From the NCBI RefSeq assembly GCF_016623495.1, contig NZ_JAEHHL010000002.1, positions 248,001-312,000 on the forward strand: 64,000 nucleotides of DNA, given 5' to 3'. A program made the position numbers and the translations under genes. This document shows positions 49,804-58,760 of the stretch, one piece after another (position 1 is the stretch's first letter; every line of letters starts with the position of its first letter). The DNA is from Thermohalobaculum xanthum (GTDB lineage Bacteria > Pseudomonadota > Alphaproteobacteria > Rhodobacterales > Rhodobacteraceae). Under the pieces are notes generated by a model. That model was not told the DNA's origin. It worked only from the letters and a program-made list of their open reading frames with translations, and did no database searches.

Positions 49804-51110
49804 TGCCGCGCGGGCCGCTGGCGGCCGAGATCTACGATACCGCGCGCCCGGTGCCGAGCTGGTGGGAGGCCTCGGCCCCGCCCGACCGTGCCCGCCCGGC
49901 GCTGGAGGGCGAGCGGACCGCCGAGGTCGCGATCATCGGCGGCGGGTATGCGGGGCTGTCGGCGGCGCGCGTGCTGGCCGGGCTGGGTATCGAGGCCGTG
50001 GTGCTCGAGGCCGGCGCGATCGGCTGGGGCGCATCGGGCCGCAATGGCGGTATCGCGGGCCCCGGCGGGCACAAGCTGTCGGACGCGGCCTTGCTGCGCC
50101 GCCATGGCGCCGGCGAGGTGACGCGCCACTACGCGCTTTTGGCCGAGCACCTTGCGGGGCTGCGCGAGTTCTGCGTCGAGACGGGGCTTGGCGACCAGGT
50201 GCAGGGCGCGGGCGAGATGGTGCTGGCGCATTCGCCGCGCGCGGCGCGGGGCCTCGACGCGGCGCCGCCCGGCTTCACGGCGCGGCCGGTCGCCCCCTCG
50301 GGGCGCGCCGACGTCGCGCGGTACGGCGGCGCCGTCGTGAGCCCCGCCTTCGGCATCCACCCCCTGCGATTGGTGCGTGCGCTGGCCGATGCCGCGGCCG
50401 GCGCGGGCGCGGCCGTGCTGCCCGGCTCGCCGGTCATGGCCTGGCACCGCGAGGGCGCGCAGCACCGGCTGGTCACGCCACGCGGCAGCCTGCGGGCGCG
50501 CACGGTGCTGGTCGCGACGAACGGCTTTACGCCCGACGGGCTCGACCCGGCGCTGGACGGGCGCGCCGTGCCGGTCATCTCGAACATCGCCGTCACCCGC
50601 CCGCTGACTGGGGACGAGCGCGCGCAGCACCCCTGGCTCGGCGCGGATCCCGCCGCCGACACGCGCAACATGCTCAGCTACTTCCGCCTGCTGCCCGAGG
50701 GGCGCCTGCTGTTCGGAATGCGCGGCGACGTGACCGGGGCGGATGCCAACACCGCCACGATGCGCCAGCGCGTCATCCGCCGCATCGCGCAGCAACTGCC
50801 GGGCTTTGCGGAGGCCGAGGCCGAGTATTTCTGGCGCGGGCCGATCTGCGCGACGGCGCGGCTGACACCGGCGGTCGGCTGGCTCGATCGCACGGCCCGG
50901 GTGGCCTGTGCCCTCGGCTGGCATGGCAGCGGCATCGGCATGGGCACGCTGGGCGGCCGGCTGGCGGCCGGGCTGGTCGCGGGCGCGCCCGAGGCGGAGA
51001 TCCCCGCCCCGATGCGCGGCCCCGCGCCGCGCCTGCCGCTGCCGGGGCTGCGGCCGGTCTATGTGGCCGTGGCGATGAAGCTTCTGGCGATGCAGGACCG
51101 CGTCACCTGA
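49803..51110 (+). CDS. FAD-dependent amine oxidase (DAO family, PuuB-like)
   Basis: The 435-residue protein has the dinucleotide-binding motif IIGGGYAGLSAA near residue 43 and an FAD-binding C-terminal stretch (GWHGSGIGMGTLGG). Layout and motifs fit the DAO family, in which gamma-glutamylputrescine oxidase PuuB is a member. With polyamine transport and breakdown genes in the window, amine oxidation is plausible. It overlaps the preceding hydrolase-OsmC gene by one base, and parE follows after 110 bases. Substrate unknown. Confidence 0.85.
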   Translation: MPRGPLAAEIYDTARPVPSWWEASAPPDRARPALEGERTAEVAIIGGGYAGLSAARVLAGLGIEAVVLEAGAIGWGASGRNGGIAGPGGHKLSDAALLRRHGAGEVTRHYALLAEHLAGLREFCVETGLGDQVQGAGEMVLAHSPRAARGLDAAPPGFTARPVAPSGRADVARYGGAVVSPAFGIHPLRLVRALADAAAGAGAAVLPGSPVMAWHREGAQHRLVTPRGSLRARTVLVATNGFTPDGLDPALDGRAVPVISNIAVTRPLTGDERAQHPWLGADPAADTRNMLSYFRLLPEGRLLFGMRGDVTGADANTATMRQRVIRRIAQQLPGFAEAEAEYFWRGPICATARLTPAVGWLDRTARVACALGWHGSGIGMGTLGGRLAAGLVAGAPEAEIPAPMRGPAPRLPLPGLRPVYVAVAMKLLAMQDRVT

Positions 51111-51220
51111 CCGCGAGGGATTGCGGCAACGCGGCCTCGCCCCCGCGAGATGTTGATCAGCCCCCGTCCCGCCTGCTTTACTGGCGGGAACAGGCAAGAA
51201 ATGATTCGGAGGCGGGGCGC

Positions 51221-53197
51221 ATGGGCGACCTGTTCCACACCGACGGCGCCGAGGGCGCCTACACCGCGTCCTCGATCGAGGTGCTGGAGGGGCTCGAGCC
51301 CGTCCGCAAGCGCCCGGGCATGTATATCGGCGGCACCGACGAGCGGGCCCTGCACCACCTGGTGGCGGAGGTCCTCGACAACGCCATGGACGAGGCGGTG
51401 GCCGGCCACGCCAGCCGCATCGAGGTCGAACTGCTGGCCGACGGGTCCTGCGCCATCACCGACAACGGACGCGGCATCCCGGTCGATCCCCATCCGCGCT
51501 TTCCGGACAAGTCGGCGCTCGAAGTGATCATGACCACGCTGCATGCGGGCGGCAAGTTCTCGGGCAAGGCCTACGAGACCTCGGGCGGCCTGCACGGCGT
51601 CGGCGTGTCGGTGGTCAACGCACTGTCCGACCGGCTGCGGGTCGAGGTGGCACGCGGCCGCCAGCTCTACGCGCAGGAGTTCTCGCGCGGGCACCCGATC
51701 GGGCCCCTGCAGCCTCTGGGCGCGGCGCCCAACCGGCGCGGCACGACCGTGGTGTTCCACCCCGATGCCGATATCTTCGGCAGCCGCGCGCATCTCAAGC
51801 CCGCCCGGCTCTACCGCATGGCGCGCTCGAAGGCCTACCTGTTCCGCGGCGTCGAGATCCGCTGGCGCTGCGCGCCGGAGCTGCTGGCCGAGAACGACGA
51901 GACGCCGGCCGAGGACAGCTTCCGCTTTCCCGGCGGGCTCGAGGATTACCTCGTCTCGACGCTGGACGGAACCGAGTTCTATGGCGAGCGCCCCTTCGCC
52001 GGGAAGGTCGACTTCGCCGAGAAGTTCGGCGCCGGCACGCCGGGTTCGGTCGAGTGGGCGATCGTCTGGACGCCGGGCCGCGACGGCGCGGTCTCGAGCT
52101 ACTGCAACACCATCCCCACACCCGAGGGCGGAACGCACGAGGCCGGGTTCTGGTCGGCGATCTCGAAGGGCATCCGCGCGCATGGCGAGCTGATCAACAA
52201 CCGCAAGGCCGCGAACATCACCCGCGAGGACGTGATCGGCACGGCCGCCGCGATGATCTCGGTCTTCATCCGCGAACCGGAATTCGTGGGCCAGACCAAG
52301 GATCGCCTGGCCACGACCGAGGCGCAGCGCCTGGTCGAGGGCGCCGTGCGCGATCGTTTCGACACCTGGCTGGCCGCCGATCCCAAGACCTCGGGCGCGA
52401 TCCTCGACTACCTGGTCGACCGCGCCGAAGAACGCATGCGCCGGCGCGCCGAGAAGGAGACCTCGCGCAAGACCGCGACCAAGAAGCTGCGCCTGCCCGG
52501 CAAGCTGGCGGACTGCTCGGATGCCGCGCGCGATGGCTCGGAGCTGTTCCTGGTCGAGGGTGACTCGGCCGGCGGCTCGGCCAAGCAGGCGCGCGAGCGT
52601 GCCTTCCAGGCGGTGCTGCCGCTGCGGGGCAAGATCCTGAACGTGATGGGCGCGGCCGGCTCGAAGCTGGGCCAGAACCAGGAGCTGGGCGACCTGTGTC
52701 AGGCGCTGGGCACCGGCATGGGCACGAAGTACCGCGAGGACGAGCTGCGCTACGACAAGGTCATCATCATGACCGACGCCGATGTTGACGGCGCGCATAT
52801 CGCCTCGCTGCTGATGACCTTCTTCTTCACCCAGATGCGGCCGCTGATCACGCACGGCCACCTCTATCTGGCGCAGCCGCCGCTCTACCGCCTGACGCAG
52901 GGCGCGAAGACCGCCTATGCTCGCGACGACGCCGAGCTCGAGCGCCTGAAGGCCGAGGGGCTGGGCGGCAAGGGCAAGATCGAGATCGGCCGCTTCAAGG
53001 GCCTGGGCGAGATGAACCCCGCCCAGCTGAAGGAGACGACAATGAACCCCCGGACGCGGACGCTGATCCGCGTGTCGATCGAGGAGGACCTCGACGAGAC
53101 TGAGGGGCTGGTCGAGCGGCTGATGGGCAAGAAGGCCGAGATGCGCTTCCAGTTCATCCAGGAGAACGCGAGATTCGCCGAGGACCTGGACGTGTGA
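51221..53197 (+). CDS. parE: DNA topoisomerase IV subunit B
   Basis: The 658-residue protein is the GHKL ATPase subunit of topoisomerase IV. It has the ATP-binding motifs AEVLDNAMDEAV and DNGRGIPV, the GGLHGVGVSVVNALS loop, and the TOPRIM domain with EGDSAGGSAKQAR and DADVDGAHI. It works with ParC to unlink daughter chromosomes. It resembles ParE more than GyrB. GGAGG lies 8 bases before the ATG. The stop is 7 bases from the convergent DUF2490 gene. Confidence 0.93.
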   Translation: MGDLFHTDGAEGAYTASSIEVLEGLEPVRKRPGMYIGGTDERALHHLVAEVLDNAMDEAVAGHASRIEVELLADGSCAITDNGRGIPVDPHPRFPDKSALEVIMTTLHAGGKFSGKAYETSGGLHGVGVSVVNALSDRLRVEVARGRQLYAQEFSRGHPIGPLQPLGAAPNRRGTTVVFHPDADIFGSRAHLKPARLYRMARSKAYLFRGVEIRWRCAPELLAENDETPAEDSFRFPGGLEDYLVSTLDGTEFYGERPFAGKVDFAEKFGAGTPGSVEWAIVWTPGRDGAVSSYCNTIPTPEGGTHEAGFWSAISKGIRAHGELINNRKAANITREDVIGTAAAMISVFIREPEFVGQTKDRLATTEAQRLVEGAVRDRFDTWLAADPKTSGAILDYLVDRAEERMRRRAEKETSRKTATKKLRLPGKLADCSDAARDGSELFLVEGDSAGGSAKQARERAFQAVLPLRGKILNVMGAAGSKLGQNQELGDLCQALGTGMGTKYREDELRYDKVIIMTDADVDGAHIASLLMTFFFTQMRPLITHGHLYLAQPPLYRLTQGAKTAYARDDAELERLKAEGLGGKGKIEIGRFKGLGEMNPAQLKETTMNPRTRTLIRVSIEEDLDETEGLVERLMGKKAEMRFQFIQENARFAEDLDV

Positions 53198-53204
53198 CGC
53201 GCTG

Positions 53205-53888
53205 CTAGCGGCCCGAAGCGGCCCGCATGTCGGCGCTGATCACGAACTGGAGGAAGAGCACGTTGTCGCTGCGGTCGGGCTTGCCGCGCTCGCGCTCAAA
53301 GCGCCAGAGATACCCGAACTCGACGCGCGCGCGTTCGTCGATCTTGCGGCCCAGCCCCGCATAGACGCGGTTCTGCTCGAAGCCGCCCACCGGACCGGTT
53401 CCGGGATCACGAAGATTGAAGCGGATTTCCTCGGAGGCCGCCGCGTACCAGGCCTCGCCAAGCGGATAGGTCACCCTGAGGCCGAGACGAAGGCGCGGCA
53501 ACACGCCATCGGTGTCGTCGCGGATGCGCTCGTCGAGCCGCAGCTTGTAGCCGAGGGTCAAGTCCCGGAAGCCATGAGTGTATTCCAGCGACTGCCAGGG
53601 CGCCTGCTCGTCGCTCTTGCCCGGCTCGGCGACGGTGTACTGGTAGCCCAAGCCAAGCTTCACCCTGGGCGAGGCACGGTAGAAGGCGCCGCCGTCGAGG
53701 ATCAGCGACTGGAAGGCGGAGACGTTGTCCCGTGTCTGGAGCTCGCCGCTCAGCGTGGCATCCCAACGCTCGGTCAACGTCGTGTCGAGCTGGAGAGCCG
53801 CCCAGGCCTGAGCGTCTTGCTCGGCCGCAGCCGCGGGGCCCGCGCCAAGCGCAAGCAGGACCATCGTGGCGACCCGGACGCGACGCAT
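53205..53888 (-). CDS. DUF2490 family outer-membrane-like protein
   Basis: The 227-residue protein has a signal peptide (residues 1-22, ending AAA) and a strand-rich mature part with many Arg, Tyr and Leu: LGLGYQYTVAEPGKS, LTLGYKLRLDERI, YLWRFERE. The pattern and length match DUF2490, a family of predicted outer-membrane barrels of unknown function. The ATG at 53888 gives the best signal sequence; a GTG or ATG further upstream is in frame. Confidence 0.82.
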   Translation of the reverse strand: MRRVRVATMVLLALGAGPAAAAEQDAQAWAALQLDTTLTERWDATLSGELQTRDNVSAFQSLILDGGAFYRASPRVKLGLGYQYTVAEPGKSDEQAPWQSLEYTHGFRDLTLGYKLRLDERIRDDTDGVLPRLRLGLRVTYPLGEAWYAAASEEIRFNLRDPGTGPVGGFEQNRVYAGLGRKIDERARVEFGYLWRFERERGKPDRSDNVLFLQFVISADMRAASGR

Positions 53889-54062
53889 CTTGCATTCACC
53901 CTCGACCCCCACCATCCGAGCAGCCTAGCAACCATTGGGGATCCAGGCCAACTACGCGGCCGGCACCGGACGCATTGAACCGGCTTGCCTCGGCAAGCGG
54001 AAAATGGTCTGTCCAAGCGCACCCACCGGCTCGGACGCCGCATCCCCGAGGACCCCAGCGAC

Positions 54063-54962
54063 ATGCAGCGAGTTCCCGACACCCCTGCCGCCGGCGTGAT
54101 CCTGATGACGGTCGCGATGCTGATCGCGCCCTTCATGGACCTGTTCGCCAAGCTCCTGACCGAGACGGTCAGCCCGGGCCAGGCGGCGCTGGGGCGGTTC
54201 GTGGCGCAGACGGCGATCCTGTTGCCGATGGTCGTGGGCTTCGGGCAATGGTGCCGGCCGGGCCGGCTGCACGCGCTGGCGGGCGTGCTCTTGGGCACGG
54301 CGCTGCTGGCGATCAACGCCGCCCTTCAGGTCATGCCGATCGCCAACGCGCTGGCGATCTTCTTCGCCGAGCCGCTGATCCTGACGCTGCTCTCGGCCTT
54401 CATTCTCGGCGAGGGGATCGGCTGGCGGCGCCTTTCGGCGGTGCTGGCGGGGCTGGTGGGGGTGCTGGTGGTTCTGCGGCCGAACATCGACGCCTTTGGC
54501 ATCGCCGCGGCCTATCCGCTGGTGACCGCCTTCTGCTTTGCCTGCTACCTGATCATCACGCGGGTGATGACGCGGCGCGGCGGCAAGCTGGCGCTGCAAT
54601 TCTGGACCGGGGTCTTCGCGATGCTCACGCTGGCGGTGGCGGGGCTCGTCGGCACGCCCCTGGGGATCGCCGGGATCACCCTGGGCCCGATGGGCTGGTA
54701 CGAGGCGGGCCTGATGCTGGCCATGGGCGTCACGGCGGGCGTCAGCCACCAGCTTCTGGTGCACGCCTTCGCCCGGGCCGAGGCGGGGGCGCTGGCGCCG
54801 TTGCAGTATCTCGAGATCCTGTCGGGCACGCTCATCGGGCTCTTCGTCTTCGGCGATTTCCCCGACGCGCTGACCTGGACGGGCACGGCGATCATCGTGG
54901 CGGCCGGGATCTACGTGTTCCAACGCGAGCGGACGCTGGCGCGGCAAGGGGGGACGGCATGA
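54063..54962 (+). CDS. EamA/DMT-type transporter
   Basis: The 299-residue protein has ten hydrophobic segments in two EamA repeats, with PFMDLFAKLLTE in the first and PLQYLEILSGTLIGLFVFGDFPD in the second. It resembles RhaT/SAM-transporter-type DMT proteins. It starts at ATG 54063; a longer frame would add an Arg-rich leader. Its stop overlaps the ATG of the lipoprotein gene (54959-54962). A second EamA transporter is at 20582. Confidence 0.87.
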   Translation: MQRVPDTPAAGVILMTVAMLIAPFMDLFAKLLTETVSPGQAALGRFVAQTAILLPMVVGFGQWCRPGRLHALAGVLLGTALLAINAALQVMPIANALAIFFAEPLILTLLSAFILGEGIGWRRLSAVLAGLVGVLVVLRPNIDAFGIAAAYPLVTAFCFACYLIITRVMTRRGGKLALQFWTGVFAMLTLAVAGLVGTPLGIAGITLGPMGWYEAGLMLAMGVTAGVSHQLLVHAFARAEAGALAPLQYLEILSGTLIGLFVFGDFPDALTWTGTAIIVAAGIYVFQRERTLARQGGTA

Positions 54963-55483
54963 GACTGAAAGCGATACTCGGCGCGCTGCTCGCGGTCCTC
55001 GCGGCCTGCGACGAGCCCACGGTGATCACCCATGTCTTCCGCATGCCCAACATCCGCGAGACCGATCTCGTCGCCATGCAGGGCCCGCAGGGCATCGCGG
55101 TCGAGATGCACGGCCTGCCGTGGGAGGATGCCGACCCTGCCGCGCTGGCCGCGGCGATGAAGGGCCCCGCGGGCGCGGCGCCTATCCGCTTCGCGCATCA
55201 GCGGGTGATGGGGCCCGGCGCGCATGGCTCGCGGATGGTGCTGCACTTCAACCCCTCGGGCCCGCCCAACAGCGATCACGATTGCAGCCTGACCGCCCCG
55301 GCCATGACCGGCGCCCCGCCCGCCAAGGGCTTCACCGTGAACATGACCTTCTGCAACGGCGAGAAGATCGAGGCGCATGGCTTCCTGCGCGCGCTCGAGA
55401 CGCAGCCCGGGGACTACGAGGGGTTCTCGACCGTGATGCGGCAGCTGCTGAACGTGGTGTTCCGCGAGGAAAAGGACCGCTGA
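54959..55483 (+). CDS. Hypothetical lipoprotein
   Basis: The 174-residue protein has a signal peptide ending in a lipobox (LAAC, Cys17). The mature part has no recognised domain. Two cysteines (HDCSLT and TFCNGE) are about 30 residues apart and could form a disulfide bond. It is translationally coupled to the EamA transporter gene by a 4-base overlap, but no joint role is evident. It ends 38 bases before the convergent uup gene. Confidence 0.7.
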   Translation: MRLKAILGALLAVLAACDEPTVITHVFRMPNIRETDLVAMQGPQGIAVEMHGLPWEDADPAALAAAMKGPAGAAPIRFAHQRVMGPGAHGSRMVLHFNPSGPPNSDHDCSLTAPAMTGAPPAKGFTVNMTFCNGEKIEAHGFLRALETQPGDYEGFSTVMRQLLNVVFREEKDR

Positions 55484-55520
55484 GCCGTCGCCGGCGGCCC
55501 GGGGGGCGCGCAAAGGCAAG

Positions 55521-57344
55521 TCACTCGGCCGCGAGGCTTTCGCGCAGTTCCTCGAGTTCGAGCCACTCGGTCTCGGCGGCGTCGAGCCGGCCGCGCCGCT
55601 CGTCGAGCATCTCGGTGGCCTTGGCGAATTTCACCGGGTCACGGCTGTAGAGCTCGGCGTCCGAGAGGAGCTCCTCGAGCTTGCCGATCTCGGCGGTAAG
55701 CCGCTCGATCTCGGCGGGAAGATCGGCGAGGCGCCGCTCCTGCCGGTAGCTGAGCTTGCGGGCGGCCCTGGGCGCCTCGGCTGCCTGCGGCTTGCGCCCG
55801 GGCTCGGGCGCGGGAGCGGGCCTGGCGGTCGCGCCATCGCCCCGCTGGGCGCGATAGTCGGACCAGCCGCCGGCATAGACCGTGGCGCGGCCATCGCCTT
55901 CCATCGCAATCGTGGTGGTGGCGACGCGGTCGAGGAAGTCGCGGTCATGGCTGACCAGCAGGACGGTGCCGTCGAACTCCTCGATCAGCTCCTGCAAGAG
56001 GTCGAGCGTCTCGACGTCGAGATCGTTGGTGGGCTCGTCGAGCACGAGCAGGTTCGAGGGCCGCGCCATGATGCGCGCGAGCAGAAGCCGCGCCTTCTCG
56101 CCGCCCGACAGGGCGCCGACGGGGCCCCGGGCCTGGCGCTCGTCGAACAGGAAGTCCTTGAGATAGGCCACGACATGGCGCGGCCGGCCGCGCACCATCA
56201 CCTGGTCGGAGGCGCCGCTGACCCGGGTCAGCTTGTCCTCGGTCAGCGTCTCCCACAGCGATCGCGCGGGGTCGAGCGCGGCGCGGTTCTGGTCGAACAC
56301 CGCCATCTCGATGTTGGTGCCGAGCCTGACCTCGCCGCTGTCGGGCGCGATCTGGCCGGTCAGAACCTTCAGGAGCGTCGTCTTGCCTGCCCCGTTCGGG
56401 CCGACGAGGGCCACGCGCTCGCCCCGGCCGATGCGGATCGAGAAGTCGCGGAAGATCTCGCGCCCGTCATAGGTCTTCGCGATGCCCTCGGCCTCGATCA
56501 CCCGCTTGCCCGAGGGCGCCGAGGATTCAAGCGCCATCGCGGCCGGCCCCTGGCGCGAGATCTGGGCGCGACGCTCGGCGCGCAGCGTCTCGAGACGGCG
56601 CAGGCGGCCCTGGTTGCGGGTGCGCCGGGCCGAGATACCGTAGACGGCCCAGTGCGCCTCCTGCGCGATCAGGCGGTCGAGCTTGTGGCGCGCGGCGTCC
56701 TCTTCGGCCCAGATCTTCTCGCGCCAGTCCTCGAAGGCCGCGAACCCCTGAGGGTTGCGCCGCACCTCGCCGCGGTCGAGCCAGAGCGTCGAGCGCGTGA
56801 GCCGCGCGAGGAAGGCGCGGTCATGGCTGATCACGGCAAAGCCCGTGCGCGTCTCGGACAGGTGGTTCTCGAGCCACTCGATCGCGGCGATGTCGAGATG
56901 GTTGGTGGGCTCGTCGAGCAGCATCAGGTCGGGCTCGCCCGCGATCAGGCGCGCGAGCGCGGCGCGGCGGCGCTCGCCCCCCGACGCGGTGGCGGGATCG
57001 GCCGCGGCGCCGACCTGGAGCCCCTCCATCGCAGCCTCGGCCCGCCAGCGCTCGGTCTCGGGCAGATCGGCGGCCACGTAGTCGCCCAGCGTCGCGAAGC
57101 CCGTGGGGTCGGGATCCTGCGGCAGGTAGGCGATGCGTGCGCCCGGCTGCACCCAGCGGGTGCCGCCGTCGGGCTCGACCAGCCCGGCCGAGATCTTGAG
57201 AAGCGTCGATTTACCCGAACCGTTGCGACCCACCACGCAGGCGCGCTCGCCCGCGCCGAGCGCGAGGTTCACGCCGGTGAATAGCGGCCTTCCCCCGAAT
57301 CCGAGGGTGATGTCGGTGAGCGTCAGGAGCGGTGTCTCTGCCAT
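55521..57344 (-). CDS. uup: ABC-F family ATPase Uup
   Basis: The 607-residue protein has two ABC domains: Walker A GRNGSGKST and GPNGAGKTT, Walker B LMLLDEPTNHLD and LLVLDEPTNDLD, and signatures SGGE. The C-terminal 100 residues are a Glu/Arg-rich coiled-coil as in Uup, which binds branched DNA and influences transposon excision and ribosome function. The start ATG at 57344 is chosen since the upstream frame is implausible. It is divergent from an aminotransferase and is the second ABC-F in the window. Confidence 0.92.
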   Translation of the reverse strand: MAETPLLTLTDITLGFGGRPLFTGVNLALGAGERACVVGRNGSGKSTLLKISAGLVEPDGGTRWVQPGARIAYLPQDPDPTGFATLGDYVAADLPETERWRAEAAMEGLQVGAAADPATASGGERRRAALARLIAGEPDLMLLDEPTNHLDIAAIEWLENHLSETRTGFAVISHDRAFLARLTRSTLWLDRGEVRRNPQGFAAFEDWREKIWAEEDAARHKLDRLIAQEAHWAVYGISARRTRNQGRLRRLETLRAERRAQISRQGPAAMALESSAPSGKRVIEAEGIAKTYDGREIFRDFSIRIGRGERVALVGPNGAGKTTLLKVLTGQIAPDSGEVRLGTNIEMAVFDQNRAALDPARSLWETLTEDKLTRVSGASDQVMVRGRPRHVVAYLKDFLFDERQARGPVGALSGGEKARLLLARIMARPSNLLVLDEPTNDLDVETLDLLQELIEEFDGTVLLVSHDRDFLDRVATTTIAMEGDGRATVYAGGWSDYRAQRGDGATARPAPAPEPGRKPQAAEAPRAARKLSYRQERRLADLPAEIERLTAEIGKLEELLSDAELYSRDPVKFAKATEMLDERRGRLDAAETEWLELEELRESLAAE

Positions 57345-57465
57345 GCCCGCCATGTCGCGCGGCGCGATGGCGGCGTCAAGGGGCGCCCGGCCCGGCGGGC
57401 TCTGGCATTTCGCGCCCGCCGCCCCTAGTGTCGCGCACCCGCATCCCGAAGAAGCCGAGAGTCCG

Positions 57466-58653
57466 ATGCCGCTGAACCCCAACCTCGCCGCCGTGTTCCC
57501 GCCCCCGGTGATGGAGGCCCGCCGCTGGGTCGCCGAGACGACGTTCCCGGCGGATCGGCCGCTCCTGAATTTCAGCCAGGCGGCACCCGTCGCGCCCCCG
57601 CCCGAGGCCCTGCGCCAGGCGATGGCCGAGAAGGTGGCGACGGACGCGGACATCCATCTCTATGGCCCGGTGCTGGGCGACACCGCCTTGCGCGCCGAGA
57701 TCGCCGCGCGCTGGTCGATGCACTATGGCGCCGACATCGGCGCGGGCGAGGTGGCAATCACCTCGGGCTGCAACCAGGCCTTCTGCGCCGCGGTGTCCTC
57801 GCTCTGCGGACCGGGCGACGCGGTGATGGTGCCGGTGCCCTGGTACTTCAATCACAAGATGTGGCTCGACATGAGCGGCGTGGGCTCGGTGCTGATCCCC
57901 TGCGACGGGGCCATGCTTCCCGACATCGAGGCCGCGCGCACCGCGATGACGCCCGCGGTCAAGGCGATCCTGCTAATCACGCCGAACAACCCGACGGGCG
58001 CGGAATACCCGCCCGAGCTGATGGAGGCGTTCTACGACCTCGCGCGCGAGCACGGCGCGGCGCTGATCATCGACGAGACCTACCGCGACTTCCACTCGGG
58101 CAGCGGCGCGCCGCATGATCTTTTCCGGCGCGACGACTGGCGCGACACGCTGGTGCATCTCTACAGCTTCTCGAAGGTCTTTCGCCTCACCGGGCACCGG
58201 GTCGGGGCGATCGCGACAGGCGCGGCACGGCTGGCCGAGATCGAGAAGTTCCTCGACACGGTGACGATCTGCCCAAGCCGCGTCGGCCAGTTCGGCGCGC
58301 TTTACGGGCTCCGGCATCTCGACCAGTGGGTGGCCGGGGAGCGCGCCGAGATCCTCGCCCGCGGGCGCGCGCTGCGCGAGACCTTCGCCGCGCGGCTGCC
58401 GGGCTGGCGGATCCTCGGGGCCGGTGCCTATTTCGCCTGGGTCGAGCCGCCGTTCGACATCCCCTCGGACCGGCTGGCCCGACGGCTGGTGGCCGAGCAG
58501 TCGGTGCTGACCCTGCCCGGCACGATGTTCACCCCGGCGGCCGCCGAGGGCCGCGACTGGGGCGGCGAGCGGGCCCTGCGGATCGCCTTCGCCAATGCCG
58601 ATGCCGCCGGGATCGCCGTCCTCGCCGACCGCCTGGCCGCGTTCCGACCCTGA
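57466..58653 (+). CDS. Class I/II PLP-dependent aminotransferase
   Basis: The 395-residue protein has the fold-type I PLP enzyme pattern: ITPNNPTGAEYP, DETYRDF and the PLP-binding Lys in YSFSKVFRLTGHRVG near residue 240. It transfers an amino group between an amino acid and a 2-oxo acid; the donor cannot be told. The start at ATG 57466 gives the typical NPNLAAVFPPPVMEA opening. The 107 bases after its stop lead into the ppiD gene. Confidence 0.9.
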   Translation: MPLNPNLAAVFPPPVMEARRWVAETTFPADRPLLNFSQAAPVAPPPEALRQAMAEKVATDADIHLYGPVLGDTALRAEIAARWSMHYGADIGAGEVAITSGCNQAFCAAVSSLCGPGDAVMVPVPWYFNHKMWLDMSGVGSVLIPCDGAMLPDIEAARTAMTPAVKAILLITPNNPTGAEYPPELMEAFYDLAREHGAALIIDETYRDFHSGSGAPHDLFRRDDWRDTLVHLYSFSKVFRLTGHRVGAIATGAARLAEIEKFLDTVTICPSRVGQFGALYGLRHLDQWVAGERAEILARGRALRETFAARLPGWRILGAGAYFAWVEPPFDIPSDRLARRLVAEQSVLTLPGTMFTPAAAEGRDWGGERALRIAFANADAAGIAVLADRLAAFRP

Positions 58654-58760
58654 TCGCGCGCCGCACACCGGGGCAGTGCGCTCTTGTCTGCCCCGGTGGG
58701 CCCGGATAACAACGCAGCCGGACGGCGCCCGTCGGGGCGTTGGGCGGAGGTGAGGCGAGA

